A stretch of 10,524 nt of DNA from Actinomycetales bacterium UBA1383 (lineage in GTDB: Bacteria; Actinomycetota; Actinomycetes; Actinomycetales; Actinomycetaceae). The stretch's first letter is position 1. Each line of letters begins with the position of its first letter. Location of the stretch: contig DBQX01000070.1 in NCBI GenBank assembly GCA_002305415.1, forward strand, positions 4,474 through 14,997. The letters run 5' to 3'. Shown in pieces: positions 7,901-10,524 of this stretch. The notes under the pieces are model-generated. The model saw only the letters and a program-made list of their open reading frames with translations, was not told the DNA's origin and searched no databases. The position numbers and the translations under genes were made by a program.

Positions 7901-9068
7901 AGAGGGCGTCGTCGATGAAGTTGCCCATCATCGAGTCACCGTTGTAGTTCCGCAGCAGGTCAACCTGCGCGTAGCCGATCGGCTGGTTGATGAGGGCGAG
8001 GTAGTCCGGGTCGGTGGCATAGGACGTGACGAGGGCGTCGATCACCGGGTCCTTGGGTGCGTCGGTGGGTACCGGCAGCGACGTCCACACCACGCTGGCG
8101 TCCCCGCTTACCGTGTCGTAGGTGAAGTCGGCGCGGCCCACGCGCCGGCCTGCGTAGTACGCCTGCACAACGGCGGTGTCCCCCACCATCGTCGCGGCGC
8201 TCAGGTTCGTGTGGGAGTGGCCGCCGATGATCAGGTCCGCCGGCGTACCCGCGGTGTTGAGCTTCGCCGCCAGCGTCTGGTCGCCGTAGACCTCGAAGCC
8301 GTAACCGTACCCGCCGTCGGTGTACCCGTTGTGCGAGAGCACAACGATCACGTCGCTCCCCGCCGCGAGCATGTCGTCGTAATAGTACTGGATCGACTCC
8401 GCCGGGTCGCGGAAGCAGAGACCCTCGGTGGCGGAGGCGACCGTGATGTACGGGGTCTCCACCGAGCCGACGCCGATGACGCCCACCTGCACCTCGTTCG
8501 GTGCGGTACCCACGGTGAACACCTCGAAGGGGGTCGTTCCGGCGAGCGGTGTCCACGTGCACTCGCCCCCGGAGTCCTTCTGGGTGATGTTCGCGACGAC
8601 CATCTCGACCGGCGTCTCGTCGCCCGTCGCAGGCGCCTCGGCCTGGGCGATCCGGTCACCGAGGACCGTCTGACCCCAGTCGAACTCGTGGTTGCCGAAG
8701 GTCACGGCGTCGTAGCCGATCGTGCGGTAGTAGTCCACGGTGGGCAGGCCCTGCTGCAGGTTGGACAGCAGCGTCCCCTGCATGAAGTCGCCCGCATCGA
8801 GGAGGAGGGTGTTCTCCTCGCCCACGGCAGCGCGCACGTCCACGATCCGCTGCGCCACCCGGGCCGCCCCCGGGTTGCTGCCGGAGGGCTCGAGGTTGCC
8901 GTGGAAGTCGTTGGTGTGCATCACGGTGAAGTTGATCGGGTCCGCGGCGGCCACGGGACCAGCGGTCGCGATGACCGGAACCGCCAGCCCGGCGAGCGCG
9001 GCGAGGACGAGCGTCGTGCGTCTCGTCGACGTCGACGAGTCACCTGGATAGGACAAGGTCGAAAGCAC
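4959..9068 (-). CDS. Secreted tandem bifunctional metallophosphatase/5'-nucleotidase with PKD and PxKF-like domains
   Basis: A 1369-residue exported enzyme of the UshA/5'-nucleotidase family, predicted to remove phosphate from extracellular nucleotides or cyclic nucleotides. Domains: signal peptide about 1-41 (TRR, hydrophobic core, PVAAA before D43; Sec or Tat unclear). Metallophosphatase 1 at about 46-335: D54/H56, GD at 93-94, N126-H127, H246, H284-S-H286. 5'-nucleotidase C-terminal domain 1 at about 363-580: NNPGGIR at 408-414, GQDGF at 551-555. Acidic linker 589-616. Metallophosphatase 2 at about 617-900: D626/H628, GD at 663-664, N714-H715, H817, H851-S-H853. C-terminal domain 2 at about 940-1170, with a Tyr-rich stretch and a degenerate substrate motif. 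PKD domain 1175-1268 (VDFGDGSD, THVYDRGG). PxKF-like domain 1269-1369 (NLPVRFFLGGD, FNWKTEKAWSGTC). No LPXTG motif or C-terminal anchor is seen, so release is likely. The start taken is GTG at 9068. A TTG at 9056 (residue 5) sits 9 bases after GGTAGGTG and may be the true start. A hairpin precedes the start. Confidence 0.95.
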   Translation of the reverse strand: MLSTLSYPGDSSTSTRRTTLVLAALAGLAVPVIATAGPVAAADPINFTVMHTNDFHGNLEPSGSNPGAARVAQRIVDVRAAVGEENTLLLDAGDFMQGTLLSNLQQGLPTVDYYRTIGYDAVTFGNHEFDWGQTVLGDRIAQAEAPATGDETPVEMVVANITQKDSGGECTWTPLAGTTPFEVFTVGTAPNEVQVGVIGVGSVETPYITVASATEGLCFRDPAESIQYYYDDMLAAGSDVIVVLSHNGYTDGGYGYGFEVYGDQTLAAKLNTAGTPADLIIGGHSHTNLSAATMVGDTAVVQAYYAGRRVGRADFTYDTVSGDASVVWTSLPVPTDAPKDPVIDALVTSYATDPDYLALINQPIGYAQVDLLRNYNGDSMMGNFIDDALYGSLNTDLLPENDVDMFFNNPGGIRTDWCDIEDPLNPGTYIWSSSAADCQGEGVWTHDPMLLTYGQMFSILPFGNATVVGTMTGAQIVDLLNQSATLFKGALQPSGVRYKFFRYSDAEPGPQPYAWGAYDVEVYDRTSSTWEPLDPAATYKVGTNEFLAPAGQDGFTPFKYLTNLTYWGDMLNSVNAYVSATYTFANPYRGPDGDGTLDGRIARDGDGDNDYEAGEVVPLTVLHHNDSHGNLLKGTYVGYTQLATLINQARAHNPERTLLLTAGDNIQGDEMMYFFKSAGLGYSADGTPLPAELQINPLLKAFNAMDYDAMTLGNHEFNFGSEVFGTLAQADFPMLQANIADDGAYGLDAVPVEPYVEKTVGPEGIDVAILGIGNHRVPSYELPSNIEGLTFTDPIQAGQDYAPGLKASNDVVIALTHIGFTENPASIEVDENVDTTFAAEVPGVDAVLGGHSHTRPDTGFGDYKFLPTFVAGPEGTPVLVSQMYRYNNYLGTVSIGLLPDGSGGWDVKSTAGRYEAVTATTPEDPAIQALVAPYKTLLDAYTTTVIGSTTVPIDALTAFTQETNAANLQADSSVWKLESEGVPVDVHLSGAMTNRKVADGATEADPYQLKVSDMFTLMPYENSLVVMEMNGPQLKTVLERAYRNYWYYTYVPGYGGYSYYTTCMLGTDAGNQIVYQDEGAGVMPDGDNVAALLIGGVPVDFADADTYYRVSSVNYLAAGACNFSDAGSSLWPLDQIVADTQFYVRDAVIEYIQGQTEPISPMVEGRLLFTVPPAPTVDSLVVAPEPSELHEMVTATATFIDPGIIHGPVTCTVDFGDGSDPVTGVVDGATCTATHVYDRGGKFPVTASVADALGAAGTLAVDHVVLFDFSGPVPPLMATGNVAKAGSNLPVRFFLGGDMGMDVFAPGYPTVAPCGGGAAVPAQGTLIHAKGSTQYLFNWKTEKAWSGTCQVLTLGLVDGTTPTIEVTFR
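9022..9039. repeat. Perfect 18-bp palindrome in the signal-peptide coding region
   Basis: CTCGTCGACGTCGACGAG is its own reverse complement. It lies about 30 bases inside the nucleotidase reading frame and encodes the Ser/Thr-rich stretch before the twin arginine. As RNA it could form a 7-base-pair hairpin with a 4-base loop. It could also be an operator, or a by-product of GTCGAC-rich coding sequence. Confidence 0.5.
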
Positions 9069-9075
9069 CTACCAG

Positions 9076-9118
9076 ATCGGGGCGCGGCGAAGGGATGAAC
9101 CGCGTCGGTCACCCCGAT
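9076..9118 (-). promoter_or_regulatory. Nested hairpin in the nucleotidase leader
   Basis: On the minus strand ATCGGGG (9118-9112) pairs with CCCCGAT (9082-9076). Inside it CGCGG (9104-9100) pairs with CCGCG (9087-9083). The result is a 12-base-pair helix with one 7-base bulge on the 5' side and a 12-base loop. It ends 7 bases before the GTG at 9068 and directly before GGTAGGTG, which could serve as ribosome-binding site for the TTG at 9056. It may control translation, or may end transcription arriving from the PhzF gene; there is no U-tract. It matches no riboswitch class that I recognise. Confidence 0.45.
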
Positions 9119-9226
9119 GCTTCACCCGGCAGCGCTCCCCGCGCGAGGGACGAAGGACCCGGGAAATGTGGCCCGCCTCACATCGACCTGCTGGTCAGGC
9201 CGGTCGCCGTTCCGCCCCCGCAGGGC

Positions 9227-10135
9227 TCAGACCCCGAGGAGTCCGACGATCGTCGCCTCGCAGCGCCCGCCCACCCAGATGTCGGCGCCGTCGTCCTCCA
9301 GGAACACCCGGCCGGCACGGCCGAGCGCGGTTCCCTGCCGCACGGACCACCGCTCCGGCGCCCGCCCGCTCGCCCGGAACCACTGCGCGACCGCCGCGTT
9401 CAGCGAGCCGGTCACCGGGTCCTCCGGCACGCCGAGCGCCGGCACGAACGCCCGCGCCTCGAACAGGCAGTCGTCCCACGGCCGTTCCGCCTCCGGGAAC
9501 GCCCCGACCACCCCGATCCGCAGGTCACCCATCGCGGCCGTGTCCGGGCGCAGCGCGAGCACGGCAGCGGCGTCGCGGAGGAGCAGTCCCACCCAGCCCG
9601 GGCCGTTGTCGACCCACTGGCTGGCGACGACGTCGTCGCGCCCGATCCCGAGGCTCGCGACGGCGTGGGCGAGCGTGGCGTCGTCGACGGCGCCCGTCCG
9701 CAGCGGCGGTGGGGCGGCGAACGAGACGACTCCGGCGTCGTCGACACGGAGGGGCACGAGCCCGACGCCGCACTCCTGCACGATGCGGTCAGGGCCGCGT
9801 CCGCTCGCGCCCGCACCCGCCGGAGTGACCGGCTCGGCGCTTCCGGGCTCGTCACCGGTCACGTTCCCACACCGGGCGCGCAGCCAGGCGAACGCGGACC
9901 CGAGGGTCGGGTGCCCGGCGAACGGCAGCTCGCCGCCGGGGGTGAAGATGCGGAGGCGGTAGTCGGCGCCGTGGAGGGTGGGCGGGAGGACGAATGTGGT
10001 CTCGGAGAGGTTGGTCCAGCGCGCGAGGGCGGCCATCTGGGCGTCGGTGAGACCCTCGGCGTCGAGGACCACGGCCACCGGGTTGCCGGTGAGTTGACCG
10101 GTGGAGAACACGTCGACCTGCATGAATGCTCGCAC
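9227..10135 (-). CDS. PhzF family protein (phenazine biosynthesis-like isomerase)
   Basis: A 302-residue member of the PhzF family, whose fold is related to diaminopimelate epimerase. The model enzyme PhzF isomerises trans-2,3-dihydro-3-hydroxyanthranilate. Most relatives, including those in bacteria without phenazine genes, have unknown substrates, and no other phenazine gene lies here. Family signatures: VDVFSTGQLTGNPVAVV at 7-23, TNLSETTFV at 41-49 with the expected catalytic E45, FTPGGELPFAGHPTLG at 64-79 with H75, and PEDPVTGSLNAAVAQW at 237-252. A Gly/Ala/Pro-rich stretch at about 91-116 probably forms a surface loop between the two lobes. The GTG at 10135 (frame MRAFMQVDVF) is used; an ATG four codons further in is an alternative. 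GGAGGT lies 13 bases upstream and TATGGT 8 bases upstream, so both leadered and leaderless initiation are possible. It diverges from the dodecin gene. Confidence 0.93.
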   Translation of the reverse strand: MRAFMQVDVFSTGQLTGNPVAVVLDAEGLTDAQMAALARWTNLSETTFVLPPTLHGADYRLRIFTPGGELPFAGHPTLGSAFAWLRARCGNVTGDEPGSAEPVTPAGAGASGRGPDRIVQECGVGLVPLRVDDAGVVSFAAPPPLRTGAVDDATLAHAVASLGIGRDDVVASQWVDNGPGWVGLLLRDAAAVLALRPDTAAMGDLRIGVVGAFPEAERPWDDCLFEARAFVPALGVPEDPVTGSLNAAVAQWFRASGRAPERWSVRQGTALGRAGRVFLEDDGADIWVGGRCEATIVGLLGV

Positions 10136-10178
10136 GAAGCTTCACCATACCTCCACCGGCGTTTCTCGGCCGGGCTCC

Positions 10179-10184
10179 TACTCT
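10179..10184 (+). promoter_or_regulatory. Candidate -10 element of the dodecin gene
   Basis: TACTCT fits TANNNT and lies 24 bases before the dodecin ATG, leaving room for a short leader with the ribosome-binding site AAGGGAG. No convincing -35 hexamer is found at 16-18 bases upstream, so the assignment is tentative. Confidence 0.3.
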
Positions 10185-10208
10185 GGGAGGACGAGGAAGG
10201 GAGTCACC

Positions 10209-10409
10209 ATGTCAGTCGCCAAGGTCACCGAGATCTCCAGCACGTCCACCGTGAGCTTCGAGGACGCCATCAAGCAGGGCATCGACCGCGCCTGCCAGAC
10301 CCTCGACGGGGTCAAGGGTGCGTGGATCTCGGAGCAGCAGGTCGTGATCGAGGACGGCCAGATCGCCGAGTACCGCGTCAACATGCGGATCACGTTCGTG
10401 CTGCGCTGA
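10209..10409 (+). CDS. Dodecin family protein
   Basis: A 66-residue dodecin, a small protein that assembles into a hollow dodecamer storing or buffering flavins (riboflavin, FMN or FAD, with CoA in some bacteria). The sequence spans the whole family: SVAKVTEISSTSTVSFEDAI at 2-21, the helix DRACQTLDGVKG, and the strands AWISEQQVVIEDG and AEYRVNMRITFVLR. W39 is the expected aromatic residue that stacks on the flavin ring. The polar EQQ that follows matches the family. The ATG at 10209 has AAGGGAG about 5 bases upstream. The gene stands alone on the plus strand, divergent from the PhzF-family gene with 73 bases between starts. A flavin link between the two neighbours is not implied, since PhzF does not use flavin. 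Confidence 0.95.
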   Translation: MSVAKVTEISSTSTVSFEDAIKQGIDRACQTLDGVKGAWISEQQVVIEDGQIAEYRVNMRITFVLR

Positions 10410-10524
10410 CGCGCCGCTGCGAACCTGCCCCAACCGGGCCGCGTCATCGAGCCCACCCCGACCGAGCTCCGCGCCACCCGGACCCGCGTCCCCAACCGAC
10501 GCATTCACCCCCGCCAAACCGTCG
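10410..10524. other. Right-edge intergenic sequence
   Basis: These 115 bases after the dodecin stop contain no supported gene, no strong hairpin and no repeat. Minus-strand frames crossing this stretch are antisense to dodecin and look like composition shadows. Confidence 0.4.

Noticed and set aside
6744..9098. A 784-codon plus-strand frame opposite the nucleotidase
   Set aside because: It is antisense to a gene with clear domains, is rich in Arg, Val, Gly and His as expected from reversed GC-rich codons, and shows no recognisable motif.
9069..9226. A known riboswitch in the nucleotidase leader
   Set aside because: Hairpins are present, but I could not match the conserved cores of the c-di-AMP or c-di-GMP classes. 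A covariance-model search would be needed to decide.
9227..10135. A phenazine biosynthesis locus
   Set aside because: Only a PhzF-family protein is present. PhzF relatives are widespread without phenazines, and no phzA-E or phzG lies in the window.
10178..10517. Two minus-strand frames over the dodecin gene
   Set aside because: Both are antisense to a complete dodecin and have no recognisable feature.
1..10524. CRISPR array, tRNA, insertion sequence, phage genes or toxin-antitoxin pair
   Set aside because: No spaced repeats, cloverleaf sequence, transposase motifs or small paired genes were seen on either strand.

Overview
The window reads as ordinary chromosome from a high-GC Gram-positive actinobacterium. 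Third codon positions are almost all G or C, which is why long spurious reading frames lie opposite most genes. Several starts are GTG. The gene families (actinobacterial bifunctional nuclease, S49 SppA, dodecin, PhzF-like protein, secreted 5'-nucleotidase with PKD and PxKF-type domains) fit a soil or environmental actinomycete. I cannot name a genus from sequence alone. I see no insertion sequence, phage gene, CRISPR array, tRNA or rRNA.

Layout, left to right. Bases 1-3194 hold a tight minus-strand run, in transcription order: bifunctional nuclease (BFN), AEC-type membrane transporter, Nudix hydrolase, and an SppA-like S49 peptidase that runs off the left edge. Gaps are short (about 94, 30 and 38 bases with the starts chosen here). 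The head of the run carries a recognisable promoter and a good ribosome-binding site. Divergent from it, at 3303-3701 on the plus strand, is a small DUF1801 protein. It converges on a minus-strand serine hydrolase of the beta-lactamase fold (3725-4867), and one hairpin between them contains both stop codons.

Bases 4959-9068 encode the largest gene, a 1369-residue secreted enzyme. It has two consecutive metallophosphatase/5'-nucleotidase units, an acidic possible calcium loop between them, then a PKD domain and a PxKF-like C-terminal domain. Hairpins lie just before its start and just after its stop. Upstream on the same strand is a PhzF-family protein (9227-10135). Divergent from that, at 10209-10409 on the plus strand, is a dodecin. 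The last 115 bases show no gene.

The genes do not form one pathway. The minus-strand run is a plausible transcription unit of housekeeping proteins (nucleotide clean-up, transport, protein turnover). The nucleotidase probably releases phosphate and nucleosides from extracellular nucleotides. I found no convincing new defence, mobile or biosynthetic system. The most interesting items are the asymmetric double nucleotidase, the structured region around its start, and the recurrence of -10-like hexamers 6-8 bases before start codons, which suggests leaderless transcripts. There is no gene-free stretch longer than 300 bases.
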